A stretch of DNA of 64,000 nucleotides from Mercurialis annua. Taxonomy: Eukaryota > Streptophyta > Magnoliopsida > Malpighiales > Euphorbiaceae. The translations under genes and the position numbers were made by a program. Under the pieces are notes generated by a model, which had not been told where the DNA came from, made no database searches, and was given only the letters and a program-made list of their open reading frames with translations. Where the stretch lies: the NCBI RefSeq assembly GCF_937616625.2, contig NC_065577.1:27727501-27791500 (forward strand), in the 5' to 3' direction. Each line of letters starts with the position of its first letter. Position 1 is the first letter of the stretch. Shown piece after piece: positions 1 through 11,790 of the stretch.

Positions 1-1700
1 TGCTTAATTGAATCTATTGGAAGGAATATTTGAGTTAAAGATTGAGGGTTTTGAGCGGTTTTATCGTTTTAGCAATTTTGGACTCGAATTCGACGTTTTA
101 AGCTTAAATCTTGCACCTTTGATGTTATTAAGCATTAACAGATCGATTTGGAAAGTTTTAGCACGTCGGAATTGGCCTGGGGAGTGAACCCCGGGGCTGC
201 ACATCGGCAACCAACAGGCTGCACATCGGCAGCCAACAGGCTGCACGAACATGCAGCAAGTGCTGCGCGATCGTGCATCACAGCAACTGCACGAACGTGC
301 AGTCCTTCACCGAAGGGAATCTTCGATACGGAAACTTGATTTCAGACAATTTCAAATCGCGTAATCTGTCGTTATTCGATTGAATTTCAAAATGTAAACT
401 AGGACGTTTAAAAAAAGAAATGTGATTAAGAGATTATCAAAGTTAAGAGTCGTATTTGGAATACGATTGTGTTAACCTAAGTTTATAACTTAGGATTTTA
501 GTACTAAGTTTACGTTTATGAATTAAACGTACATATGATTTGAATAGGAAATGGATGTATCGACGAGCTACTAGACCGACGAGCTGGAGTAGCTAATGAA
601 TCAAACGACGCATGGAACTTACGTTCGTGGAATTGCGATAATGCAGTCTTGGATAGCGGTTTTTGTGAGTTGCAATTTACTTTTGCGTATTATTATAAAA
701 GCTAATTCCTTATATTATCAAATACATCACATTTATGTGACTTGCTCATATAAGATACTGCTATGTTTGATTGATTTGATTATATGAATGATGTTTTATT
801 CATTGCTTTGAATATATGAATCTAGTATGTGATATGAAGAAACTAACTACCTATTGGGTGTCAATAAGCTGTGTGATCACCAGTACTTGAGTCAGTCTAG
901 CTTGTCAAGATCGTTTGTGAAATTACGAATACATATGATATGAATATGAAAGTTGAGTATGTGAAAGATAGATACGAGGTTTAACTCGGTGGAACTATCT
1001 CGGGACCCATATCTAGTGGGTTGAACTCGGTGGAACTATCTCGGGACCCACAACTTGGGATTAAGCAGTGGCATGAGTTGAACTTGGTTGAACTATCCTG
1101 GGACTATGCCACGTGGTCGCGGTTGAACTCGGTTGAACTATCTCGGGACTAGACCACTCAGACTAAGATGATTCAAAATGATTACGATGTGATACAAATA
1201 AGACGAGTTAGGAGTTTAAGATTAAGGTTTCGATTGGATCTATCAATTGAGAATGTTGTGCTGTTTTCTTATATCATGTATTGAGTTATATATGTTTGAG
1301 TATGCGATGTTATATTTTTATAATACCATTAGTAATTTGCATACCTCAGTATTTTCCAAAATACTGACCCCCTCACTCTGATGTTTTTCAGGTAGACAGA
1401 GTCGGATCAGACAAACCATCTTCGTTGTGCCAGAAGTCGATTAACTTGCACAGAGTATGAGTTCCTAGAGCAGCAGTACTCAGTAGGTGTCAACATAAGA
1501 TTTGTGATTTGATTTCAAACAGTTTATTTTGAATGTAAACTCTAATATAATATTTAACTATCTATAATTGCATTATCTAAAAGAGTTCTCTGAAAATGTT
1601 TTATATTATAATAATATATTTTATTTGCGAAAAATTATTGTAACTTTAGGCTTCCTACGGGTCTTGGAGCTACCACTCCCATTCCCTAGCGTCGGTCGCG
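1..1700 (+). mobile_element. Partial LTR, 3' portion (TGTAATACCCC family)
   Basis: The stretch aligns by eye with the second half of the LTR that follows it. Shared landmarks are the segment near 460-530 with the small inverted repeat CCTAAGTTTATAACTTAGG (also at 3130), the segment near 640-720 (also at 15350-15410), and the terminal segment near 1645-1695, a copy of 16475-16535. It stops in the terminal GTCGGTCGCG and lacks the final bases found at 16557. The next base opens a new LTR. No coding potential is seen; the short open frames here are chance. Confidence 0.7.
961..1165. repeat. Degenerate tandem repeat inside LTR
   Basis: Four imperfect copies of a motif of about 30 bases, with core GAACTCGGTGGAACTATCTC followed by GGGAC, start near 979, 1019, 1076 and 1122. 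The spacing is irregular at about 40-55 bp. A diverged remnant lies in the partner LTR near 15745-15850. The region may hold repeated regulatory motifs of the LTR; that is inference. Confidence 0.6.
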
Positions 1701-3310
1701 TGTAATACCCCAAAATATTTAAGTACTTAATTGGACCATGTGTCCAGTTCTGATTCGCCAGGGTGGCGATATCGGAAATAATTCCCAAGAAATTAAAGTA
1801 AATAAGCCTTTAGTAGGTCGGTCTTGGGAAAGTAATTATGCGGAATTTAATATCATATTCCAATTTTAAAGTTGGAATTTGATTTAAAAAGAAAAATGTC
1901 AAGAAAAGTCCCAAACTAGAGTTCAGGGACTAAAGTGGTAATTTAATCAGTTAAGTCCCGAAAAAGGGAAATTATTTCGCCAAGGTCCGCGAAATGTTTT
2001 AAAGTATATGTGGTAAAAGTTTCAGGTCAATCGAGACCTTTTAAAATTTGGACGCGGATGCGTTGTGGGCTAAATAAAGTTTAAGGTTCAAATTGTAAAT
2101 TAGCCAATTAAGCCTCGAGAATAGCAATTGGAAGATTATTGACGAAAAGTAATAATCTTGTGTTAGTATTATTTATTTGAATATAAATAATACGTATGTA
2201 ATTGAGTTAAAGAAAATAATTAACCATTTGATTAATTATAAAAGTTTAAAAGAGAAATGGTTTAAGTCAAAGAAATGAAGGATTGAATTGGCAAATTTGC
2301 CAAAGTATATATACACATTTCCTTAATCATAAGGAATCAAAGAAGAAAAGAAATCTGCAGAAGGAGAAAAGAAAGGAAAGGAGCGATCGTTTCGATTCGT
2401 CGCCACTTCGACGTTTCTCGTCCGTTTCCGACATACCATAGCTCGAATTGATCGTATTTCAATGGCGAATCACGGTAATCTTGACGTTTTGCCTTTTTAA
2501 TGGATGAATTGGATTATATATCGAGTTAAAGTTTTAGGCCACGAAACAATTTAATCGTTTTAATGGTTTTGAGATTGAATTATAGTGTTTTGAACTTAGA
2601 TTAAGTGTTATTAACACGTTTGGAGCGTTTTCACGCAGAAAGCACGTCGGAATGGACAAGGGCGAGTGTTACGCGGGCACGTAAGTACGTTATGCGGGCG
2701 CGTAAGTACGTTACGCGGGCGCGTAAGTACGTTACGCGGGCGCGTAAGTACGTTACGCGGGCGCGCAAGTCCAATACGCGGGCGCGCAAGTACATTACGC
2801 GGGCGCGCAATCATATTGCGCGGGCGCGCAACTATAATGCGCGGGCGCACAGCAAGACTATGCGGGCGCATAGCTTATTTGAAGCACCTATAAGGTATTT
2901 TTACCCCGCTATGACCCCGTTTTCCGACTTTAAGAGTGTCGGACATTGAAAAGGAAACGCGGACCCCGAAAACGATAAATTTGGATATCGAACATGACGT
3001 ATTCGATTAGGATTTTGATGTATAAGGAACCTATGATTAGAAATCGATTAACAAGAGATATAATAAGTATCTCGACTAAGTACTAAAACGCGATCAAAGT
3101 TAAAAGACGTATTTAGAATAAGATCTTGTTAACCTAAGTTTATAACTTAGGGTTTTAATTCTAAGCCTACGTTTATGGATTAAACGTACAGGTAACTCGA
3201 CTAAGTAACTGAAGTATCGACGAGCTACCAGGCCGAAAAGCTGGAATAGCTACGTGATCAAACGATGTACGAAACTCGCATTCATGTGATCAAACGACGC
3301 ACGAATCCTC
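1701..3310 (+). mobile_element. LTR, left part (interrupted solo-type LTR)
   Basis: The LTR begins TGTAATACCCCAAAATATTT, the inverted counterpart of its far end AATATTTTGGGTGTGACA at 16540-16557. It breaks near 3310 where copy A begins and resumes at about 15332, giving an LTR of roughly 2.8 kb. No gag-pol lies next to it, so it is a solo LTR or one LTR of an element extending outside the window. The terminal sequence and length fit long LTRs of plant Ty3/gypsy chromoviruses such as Tekay/Del; the lineage is a tentative call without pol. Confidence 0.65.
2660..2885. repeat. CpG-rich 21-bp tandem repeat in LTR
   Basis: About ten copies of a 21-bp unit, close to ACGCGGGCGCGTAAGTACGTT, lie in tandem with more divergence toward the right end. 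Because 21 is a multiple of three, every frame yields a periodic, arginine-rich translation, so the open frames on both strands are products of the repeat. The unit is very rich in CpG compared with the AT-rich surroundings. Confidence 0.9.
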
Positions 3311-3929
3311 TAGGTTGGCTGTATTTTTTACTTTTATCTGGGGTAATTCCGGTCCTCTGTCTGGGGTTTCTATACTGCTGAATTTTGCCTATTCATCCTC
3401 TATCTTCAGTCTGTTCATCCTCCGGGGGGCTTCTATTCTTCTGGTCTCCGACTACCGTTCTATGGAACTTATTTGATCCTCTATTACTCGTTTGAAAGCT
3501 CTGATGCTTATTTTGAAGGCTCTGAGGCTTGTTTTGAATTTTCTGTGGAGCCTTTTGGTTCTGGGTTTATTAGAAGAAAAATGGCCCTAAGTAGCCTGTC
3601 CATGGAAGTCTTGCGCTTATAAATGCCTCAGGAGAAAGTGGATACATCCTTATTCACTTTAATCCGTCCTTTCTCGGATTTGGGTGATTCGGTCTTGCAC
3701 TCTTTCAGGATTTCGGCCTTTTATCTGAGATAGGTTTTCAGCTGTTGAGATATTGGGATATGTTTTATATTCTGACTCGGAGCCTGAGAGCTTCTTGTAA
3801 AGAGTAGTTGAGTGAGCTGGCCTGTATTAGGGTACACAACATACAACAAACTGGTTAGTATTTAAACTGTATTTGACTTGTATACTTACTTGGAGTAATT
3901 TGCGGATCACTTCGTCGCGGAACATCCCT

Positions 3930-6812
3930 CCAGGGAGATTTGACCTCGCTAGCTACAGGGCGCTATGACATGCGATATCTGATGCATGGCCCTAATTATT
4001 GGTTCTGGCTTATGGGTGAGCGCGTCTTTCATTGGTGGATCCGGCCTAATTCTCCTACTATTCCTGTAGGACCGCCATTGTCTATACTGCGCAGGAGGGA
4101 CGCCGTGCCCTCTGTTCTTTATTCGGATTGTAGAGGTTATGCGGTGGCTAAGTTTGTATTTACTCTCCGATAAAGCTACTTGGACGATCTGGTGTTACCC
4201 TGTCTTCTAGGTAAGTTGCCTCCAATGTGTGTGCCAGGGCTTCAAATTCCGTACAGTGCGGATGCGCTCCCTTCTTGTATTCGTTTAACATTCTGGATTT
4301 TTTACTACCTTGACAATGCTCTTTTGTTTCTGTTTCTGTCTAGTGGGAAACCTCTCTTTCTTGACTTCTGGCTGGTGGAGACCTCATGCCCCCGGTTCTG
4401 TAGCTGGTGGAGACCTAATGCCCCCGGTTCTCTGGTTGGTGGAGACCTGATGTCCTTGGTTCTCTGGTTGGTGGAGACCTGCTGCCCCCTGGTTCTCTGG
4501 TTGGTGGAGACCTGATGCGCCCTGTCTTCTGATTATAGGAGCCCCGATGTCCCTGTCTTTTGGCTGGTGGAGACCTGATGCCTCCCTGTCTTCTGCTTTT
4601 GAAGCTGGTAATTTATACTTGTTCTGGTGTTGGAGTAGGGTTGGCGCCTTGTCTTGGTTCTAGAATGGGATGAAGGATGTGACCTGTTGTTCCTGGAGAG
4701 ATCAGCTATGTACCGTATCTGCACAGATGGGGGTAAAAATGCCAAAATGCAAAATGGTATATTCTATATGTATGCATGTATGCAATTTTGTTTCTCTGAC
4801 TGCTCTCTGGTTTTTTTGCAGTACTACATGGATGATCTGGGCCATAGGTTGCAGCGGGTCTTTCGTTGGTGGATCCGGCCTAGTTCTCCTATTATTCCTG
4901 TAGGACCGCCATTGTCTATACTGCGCATGAGGGACGTCGTGCCCTCTGTTCTTTATTCGGATTGTAGAGGTTATGCGGTGGCTAAGTTTGTATTTACTCT
5001 CCGGCAAAGCTACTTGGACGATCTGGTGTTACCCTGTCTTCTAGGTAAGTTGCCTCCAATGTGTGTGCCAGGGCTTCAGATTCCGTACAGTGCTGATGCG
5101 CTCCCTTCTTGTATTCGTTTAACATTCTGGATTTTTTACGACCTTGACAATGCTCTTTTGTTTCTGTTTCTGTCTAGTGGGAAACCTTTGTTTCTTGACT
5201 TCTGGCTGGTGGAGACCTCATGCCCCCGGTTCTGTAGCTGGTGGAGACCTAATGCCCGCGGTTCTCTGGTTGGTGGAGACCTGATGTCCCTGGTTCTCTG
5301 GTTGGTGGAGACCTGATGCCCCCTGGTTCTCTGGTTGGTGGAGACCTGATGCGCCCTGTCTTCTGATTATTGAAGCCCCGATGTCCCTGTCTTTTGGATG
5401 GTGGAGACCTGATGCCTCCCTGTCTTCTGCTTTTGAAGCTGGTATTTTATACTTGTTCTGGTGTTGGAGTAGGGTTGGCGCCTTGTCTTGGTTCTAGAAT
5501 GGGATGAAGGATGTGACCCGTTGTTCCTGGAGAGATCAACTATGTACCCTATCTGCACAGATGAGGGTAAAAATGCCAAAATGCAAAATGGTATATTCTA
5601 TATGTATGCATGTATGCAATTTTGTTTCTCTGACTGCTCTCTGGTTTTTTTGCAGTACTACATGGATGATCTGGGCCATAGGTTGCAGCGGGTCTTTCGT
5701 TGGTGGATCCAGCCTAGTTCTCCTACTATTCTTGTAGGACCGCCATTGTCTATGATGCGCATGAGGGACGTCGTGCCCTCTGTTCTTTATTCGGATTGTA
5801 AAGGTTATGCGGTGGCTAAGTTTGTATTTACTCTCCGACAAAGCTACTTGGACGATCTGGTGTTACCCTGTCTTCTAGGTAAGTTGCCTCCAATGTGTGT
5901 GCTAGGGCTTCAGATTCCGTACAGTGCTGATGTGCTCCCTTCTTGTATTTGTTTAACATTCTGGATGTTTTACTACCTTGACAGTGCTATTTTGTTTCTG
6001 TTTTTGTCTGGTGGGAAACCTCTGTTTCTTGACTTCTGGCTGGTGGAGACCTGATGCCCTCGGTTCTGTAGCTGGTGGAGACCTAATGCCCCCGGTTCTC
6101 TAGTTGGTGGAGACCTGATGTCCCTGGTTCTCTGGTTGGTGGAGACCTGATGCCCCCTGGTTCTCTGGTTGGTGGAGACCTGATGCCCCCTGGTTCTCTG
6201 GTTGGTGGAGACCTGATGCCCCCTGGTTCTCTGGTTGGTGGAGACCTGATGTGCCCTGTCTTCTGATTATTGGAGCCCCGATGTCCCTGTCTTTTGGCTG
6301 GTGAAGACCTGATGCCTCCCTGTCTTCTGCTTTTAATGCAGGTATTTTATACTTGTTCCGGTGTTGGAGTAGGGTTGGCGCCTTATCCTGGTTCTAGAAT
6401 GGGATGAAGGATGTGACCCGTTGTTCTTGGAGAGATCAGCTATGTACCGTATATGCACATATGAGGGTAAAAATGCCAAAATGCAATATGGTATATTCTA
6501 TATGTATGCATGTATGCAATTTTGTTTCTCTGACTGCTCTCTGGTTTTTTTTGCAGTACTACATGGATGATCTGGGCCGTAGGTTTCAGCGGGCGGAGCT
6601 GGATCCTACTGAAAGTGGAGCTGATATTCCCCTTGGATTTCCTAGTTGTAGTTGATGTGAGTTCTGCGTCTGCGATTGTGGACTTGGAGCCCATGGTAGT
6701 CATAGAGACCCTGCTTCTTCTTCTAACGGTGTGCAGGCTGGGCGCGACGACGATGATGACGATGAGTTCTCCGGTGGCGATGATGGAGATTTTGAGACCC
6801 TGGTGTAGGCTG
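3930..6812 (+). pseudogene. Antisense PMD-like gene of copy A, C-terminal part, internally triplicated
   Basis: The gene runs opposite to the element's own gag. A first exon-like block (about 3940-4170) reads LMHGP, then GERVFHWW, PVGPPLSILRRRD and a RGYAV segment. The same order occurs in copy B (LMHGP, GERVLHW, PPLSMLRGRD, RGYSV), which also keeps an upstream exon resembling the plant mobile domain core. The segment SYLDDLVLPCLLGKLPP is followed by a strong donor (GTAAGT) near 4205, 5045 and 5879. The last exon starts after a TTTTTTGCAG acceptor near 6557 and ends at the TAG at 6805-6807 after an Asp-rich tail; it has a TGA inside. The PMD core itself is missing on the left, and stops break the frame, so this copy is a pseudogene. 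Family assignment depends on copy B. Confidence 0.55.
4030..6575 (+). repeat. Three tandem units of about 834 bp
   Basis: Three near-identical units begin at the GGTGGATCC motif near 4032, 4871 and 5702. Each carries a splice donor (TCTAG then GTAAGT), a block of minisatellite (about 4375-4590, 5205-5430 and 6040-6330), a conserved intron-like stretch with ATGTATGCATGTATGCA, and a TTTTTTGCAG acceptor. Unit borders fall inside exons at AGCGGG/AGCGCG microhomology. The minisatellite unit, about 30 bp with TTCTCTGGTTGGTGGAGACC, varies in copy number between units. Confidence 0.9.
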
Positions 6813-6989
6813 GGATTCTGACAAGTAGGATTTTATCCTTTGTAATGCCTTCTTGTATGTCAGTACATCATTTCCTACGCATGGACACTTTGCTTACTGA
6901 ACTTCATCGTCACTTTGCGTTCTGGATGTCTTGTTTAAATTTCTGGTTCCAAAAAGTGATCTGATTCTTCGTCTTCTGTTGTGTTTAGG

Positions 6990-7485
6990 AGCTCGTAGTC
7001 CCGTGATGACCAAATTGTGGGAAGCCTCGGTCCTGCGATGTTGCCATAATTGGGAACCCGTAGTCCCGCGATGATTGAATTGTGAGAAGCCTTGATCCCG
7101 AGATGTTTCCATAATTGGGAACCGGTAGTCCCGTGACGATTGTGAGAAGCCTTAGTCCCAAGATGTTTTCAAAATTGGGAGCCCGTTGTCCCTGAGTATA
7201 TGAACAGTGGGAACCCGTAGTCCCACGATGTTTGGATGGTGGGAAGCCGTAGTCCCATACTGTTTGATTGAGGAAATCTTTTGCCCTTCCTACTGTCTTG
7301 CTGGTGGGAAGTCGTAGTCCCATGATCCTTTGGTTTGTGGGAAGCCGTAGTCTCTGAGTACTTGAATAATGGGAATCCAGAGTCCCGAGATTTTAAACTA
7401 ATGGAAAGCCGTAGTACTGGGATGTTGCTATAATTGGGAGCTCGTAGTCCTATAAGTACTTGAGTCGTAGGAGGCCTTAGTCCCA
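6990..7485. repeat. Degenerate tandem repeat (GTAGTCCC type)
   Basis: About fifteen imperfect units carry a core like GGGAAGCCGTAGTCCC followed by a variable GATG segment, at intervals of about 30-38 bp. It belongs to copy A's internal non-coding region. Open frames on the minus strand are repeat translations and are not annotated. Confidence 0.75.
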
Positions 7486-7549
7486 TGACCGATGCCCCTT
7501 GTTGTGTAGTAGTAGAGGTTTGTTAACTTTCATAGAGAGGGGTCTGATG

Positions 7550-8190
7550 CCCTCTATTATCCATATTTCTATCTCAGGATAGTAGAGGCATCACGCCTAT
7601 GTTTAGATACTCTCGTCTTGATTCTAGGGAAGAGGCCCAACGCTTGTCTCGGGTACTTTTGGAGGTAGGAGGTCGGCAACCTGTTTTATCTCTTGGAGGA
7701 AGGCCCGGTGCCTTTTCTGCATGCTTATGGGGGAAGGGGGCTGGAAGCCTGTCTTGATTTCTCCTGTGGTAGGAGGGTCAACGCCTTTCTCAAGGTCTTT
7801 GATGCCCCGTGCTACCCGGATGTTTTTTGTAGGATGGTAGAGGCATAATGCTTTTAGATGAGTAGAAGGCCTGACACCTATGACGAGGGTTTCGATGCCC
7901 CTAGCTATCCGGATTTCCAACTCAGGATAGTAATGGCATGGCGCATATTCCAAGTTGTAAAGGCTTGCAACTCGTGTTTCTTGAGGATCTTTTTGGAATA
8001 ATGGGGTTAATCCTCCTACTATCTGGGGTGAGGGATTTGATGCCCCCTGTCATCTGGGATTTCATCTCAGGATAGCGATGGCATGGCTATTTTGACTCTA
8101 CAATAGGCCTATTAAGAGGACTCTGACGTTTGCTATCATCCGGATTTCCTTCTCCGGGTAGTAGAGGCATGTTGCATGTGGTTTTCGAGG
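7550..8190. repeat. Degenerate long-period repeat (CAGGATAGTAGAGGCAT type)
   Basis: Several diverged copies contain GATGCC, then a CTATCCGGATTT segment, then CAGGATAGTAGAGGCAT, near 7570, 7800, 7890, 8040 and 8130. Spacing is irregular at about 80-170 bp. This is non-coding sequence of copy A. Confidence 0.6.
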
Positions 8191-8419
8191 CGTATCTTGC
8201 TTCTGGAGTTTCTAGGCCTATGCTGATTTTGTAGGAGGTTTGAGGCTTGTGCTTAATTCTGTAAGAGGCTGAAAGCCAGTTGTGGGGATTCCGATAGTCC
8301 CTTTACTATCCAGATTTTCGTCTTTGGATTTTGGCGGCAGTTTTAGTAGAGTGGTGGGGACCTTAATTCTCCAAAATTCGGATAGAAAAGAGTTCTTCCG
8401 CCCTCTGATGTTATTTGTC

Positions 8420-8925
8420 TAAGAGAGTCTGCCCCCTACTGTCTAGCTGAGGAAGTTTTCTGCCCCCTATTGTCTGGCCAAGGAAGTCTTCTGCCCCCTG
8501 CTGTTCGGCTGAGGAAGTCTTCCGCCCCCTACTGTCTGGCTGAAGAAATCTTATGCCCCCCGCTGTCTGGCTGAGAAAGTCTTCTGTCTCATGACTGTCC
8601 TGATGAGAAAGTCTTCTGCCCCCTGATGTCCGGCTGAGGAAGTCTTCCGCCCCCTGCTGTCTGGCTGAGAAAATCTTCTGCCCCTTATTGTCTAGCTGAG
8701 GAAGTTTTCGGCTCATACTGTCTGGCTGAGGAAGTCTTCGGCCCCTTGATTGTTTGGCTAAGGAATTCTTATGCCCCCTGCTGTCCGGATGAGGAAGTCT
8801 TCCGCCCCCTGTTGTCTGGCTGAAGAAATCTTCTGCACCCCGCTGTCTGGCTAAGAAAATCTTCTGCCTTATGATTGTCCTGATGAGGAAGTCTTCTGCA
8901 CCTTGTTGTCTATTAATGAAGGAGT
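8420..8925. repeat. 34-bp minisatellite (GAGGAAGTCTTCTGCCCCC type)
   Basis: About fifteen imperfect units of roughly 33-36 bp follow the pattern GAGGAAGTCTTCTGCCCC, CTGCTGTCTGGCT. Units differ at 10-25 percent of positions, so the array is not recent. No equally clear homologous array stands out in copy B, although that copy is otherwise collinear, so the array appears to have expanded after the copies diverged. Confidence 0.8.
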
Positions 8926-8929
8926 TTGT

Positions 8930-10800
8930 TTCCCATCAAGTTTCTGATACACTATAATTATGGAGATTTATGAGCCTTTTCGGGGTGTCCAAATTTGCGA
9001 AAACTGGCCCTATTTTTCATTTTCTGTTCTTGTCCATTTTGGACTCGGTATTCTAGGCCTTGACGGGAGTTCAAATTTGCAAAAATTGGCCCAATTTTTC
9101 ATTTTCCGAGCTTATCTATTGTAGACTCAGTATTGCCCCCTCATTAAAGCATTCAGTTTTCTAGTGGGGAACTGGATGGTTCAATGAAGAGTCTTCCTCT
9201 CGCTTTGCTCAATCTGGCCCTGCAGTCTGGCTTTGGACAAATCAGTCTGTAATTTCCATGATAGTTTATGCGCATTCAACTATTAATAGTGCTTCTGGAA
9301 AAACATATTGGAAAACGATATTGTTCGAGTGGTTTACAATTTCCGATATTCCGCTCTACTGTTCCATGCTCTCGATTCCTATTCATGCCCTTCTTTCCTT
9401 GGCGGAGGTTTTCTATACGCCTACTCCGCCAAATACGGATACGCCCCCATGAGCTTTCGTAATGTTGTTGATTAATTCCATAAATAATAATTTTTTTTGA
9501 GGGACTGTTGTTCGTGAGGTGAGCTGAGGCCATTTCTACTTTTGAACTCTATGATGCTCAATTTAGTTGTTATGGATGACTAGAAACCATATTGTCATGT
9601 TTTGATTGTTGGGAGCTCGTCGTCTCGTGAGATCCCATGGTGGTCTTGATGCCCCCAGATTCTGCACTGTAAATCTCTGAGCTTTGCATTTTGCGAAGAT
9701 TGGTTATGCTTTTTGTTAACCTTCCATTCCGGACTCTGATTTGTCCCCTCATTGGAGCATTTCGTTTTTTTTAATGGGAGATTGGATGTTCCAGCAAAGA
9801 GAACGGATACTCTATTCATCTTTTTTGAATATGAGGCTTAGCCCTGTAAGATTTGTTTGGTTTCCGTTTCGAAAATATTTGAGCATTTCAACGATTACAT
9901 GGCGCTACTGGGAAGTGTATCTGATTATTATCATTATTTTCCATTGTCTCAAAGATTGTGCTTTACAATTTACGGTCGTTTGTCTGTCCTTTCTAAGTAC
10001 ATGCGCTGGTCAATAATCATGGCATGCATGCTTGATAAGAGATCTATATTGCTAACTCATTGAACAACCGGTACAATTGTGATACTTTCTATTTCAAGGG
10101 GCCGTACTCCTGTCGTCAATTAGTTCTTGCAGATTTTCTAGATTTGATTATTTTTTATGAGCGTCTTATGCGGCTCTCAGGCGTACAGAGGAGGTCTTGT
10201 AGTGCACTCCTTCTTCCACTCTTTATATCGTCCCGCTCTCGTAGATAGGTGGGCTGCTGCTTGGTGGTGGACTTCGTTGTTGGTGGTGATTCCTATCCGG
10301 GCTAGACGTCCGTTCTAACGTGTGCCTCTACTGCTGGACGTCTTTGAGTCGCGTAAGTCTTCCGGTTTGTGACCAAATCATTTTATGCCAAGAGACCTGT
10401 GAGAGTTCTCTAATGGGTACTACCCCGCAAGCCGTTATCCTTTTAAGACAGCTATCCGGTTTTTCTCATGATTCAGGAGTAAAGTCTCTTGCGACAGAAT
10501 TATCTCTAGAAGTTATACACTTCTTTATACCGGTTATTGAATGAGCTAACCACATAGCTCAGTCTCATCAATGGACGCATATATGGCTATTGAAAATAAC
10601 ATGTTCATCAGGCAAGACATCACATAAATGAGCAAAATATAATTCATCATTGACTCTGGATTTTTAATGAAAAATGAATAAAGCAGATTGTTCATAATTG
10701 TTCAAGTAATGGAAAATTGAAATAAAACCTGAAAACGGTAAAGATAGTCGAGGAGAACAGATCTCCAAGAATGGCCCAAGCACGGGCGGTGCCATTGCTT
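8930..10800. other. Non-coding internal region of copy A
   Basis: No coding frame with recognisable family features is present. The stretch is collinear in reverse complement with about 59590-61300 of copy B, for example the segment with TCATTGGAGCATTTCG near 9750 matching one near 60478. Similarity is spread evenly rather than concentrated at codons, as expected for untranslated retroelement sequence. Confidence 0.6.
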
Positions 10801-10804
10801 CTTG

Positions 10805-11790
10805 TCTCTTCAATGCTCTGAGATGATCCCACTGTCAATCAGGTCTTGAATCTTATACTGGAGAGTGATGCAATGATCTGTATGATGTCCTCTAATTTGG
10901 TGCAGCTGGCAGTATGCATCGGCGATATAGCTTGGCCTACTTGGATCAGGTACCGTCCTTGTTGTTATTGGCTCTATCAGGTTGAGAGCTCTCAATTCTT
11001 TGAATATGACAGATAGGGGTTCCTCAAACTTGGAGAACCTCCTGTTAAGAGCCCCTTGCGTGTTTAGCCCTTTTTTATCCTCTTTTGGGCGTTGTACCAT
11101 TCTTCCATGGGCATTCTTGACACAACAAGTTGTTTGTTCACATTTTCGAACATGGCTGCGACTTCATTTCTTATCTCACGCTTGAAGACTTCCATCTCGG
11201 TCCTCAATTCAGCAACCATGTTAGCTCTTAGACTCTCTAACTCCTCTCGTTTGACGGCATTCCCTTCGGTGGCCCGTGCATAATGCTCCAAGCCTCTATA
11301 CTGCTCTATTGAGTATCCAGTCTCTTTGCAAAACTCTTCTGATGGCAGTGATTCTATCAGTCTTCTGAAAACAGAGGCGGGTGGTTTTCTCAATTTGAAA
11401 GAGGGTACGTACTCCTCCTCTTTGGAATCTTTCTTGTGGGTCTTGGGGAATGATTGATCTCTTTCATCTGCCCCTCCACTTGATCCTACAGACTCTTCTT
11501 GACACTTTTTCCTTTTAGCCCTCTTCTCAAGTAATTTTGAAATGCAGGGTTGATTCCTCATCTCTCGCCCCATTTGAAGTGCAAACTCATATTCTGGTTG
11601 CTACCATGTCCTGGCTTCAGCTAGCACTTGACTGATGCTTGGTATCACGGATGCTGTCTGGGTACCCAATCGAGCGCTCAGAGGGATGACATTCTGATTC
11701 CTTTCCTCTGTGATCGGCTCAAACTCTGGAGCAGATTGTCTTGTCTCGGCTTGCGCGGCGGCCTGGTTCTTGATATCGTAGTGCGTCATT
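10805..11790 (-). pseudogene. gag remnant of copy A
   Basis: Two overlapping minus-strand frames (11573 to 11064 and 11100 to 10810) together resemble the C-terminal half of a Tat/Ogre Gag. A basic, Glu/Lys-rich segment contains a likely coiled coil with alternating MVAELRTEMEVFKREIRNEV-type heptads. It is followed by a segment with FEEPLSVIF, then CQLHQIRGHHTDHC, the degenerate zinc-knuckle-like C-x-H-GH-TDHC motif of this lineage, and then LIDSGIISEH. The frames swap near 11070-11100, indicating a frameshift, and a stop separates an upstream segment (11789-11601). The central capsid-like gag domain is not seen. The homologous interval of copy B (about 58970-59590) holds unrelated sequence. 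Confidence 0.6.

Noticed and set aside
2605..2949. Arginine-rich open frames on both strands
   Set aside because: They are translations of the 21-bp GC-rich tandem repeat; every frame is open because the unit length is a multiple of three.
3311..3930. Possible 3' LTR of copy A
   Set aside because: No similarity to 12893-15331 was found, so the copy is taken as truncated rather than complete.
8411..8716. Regularly spaced repeats that might suggest a CRISPR array
   Set aside because: Units are imperfect and directly adjacent, with no unique spacers; the context is a plant retroelement.
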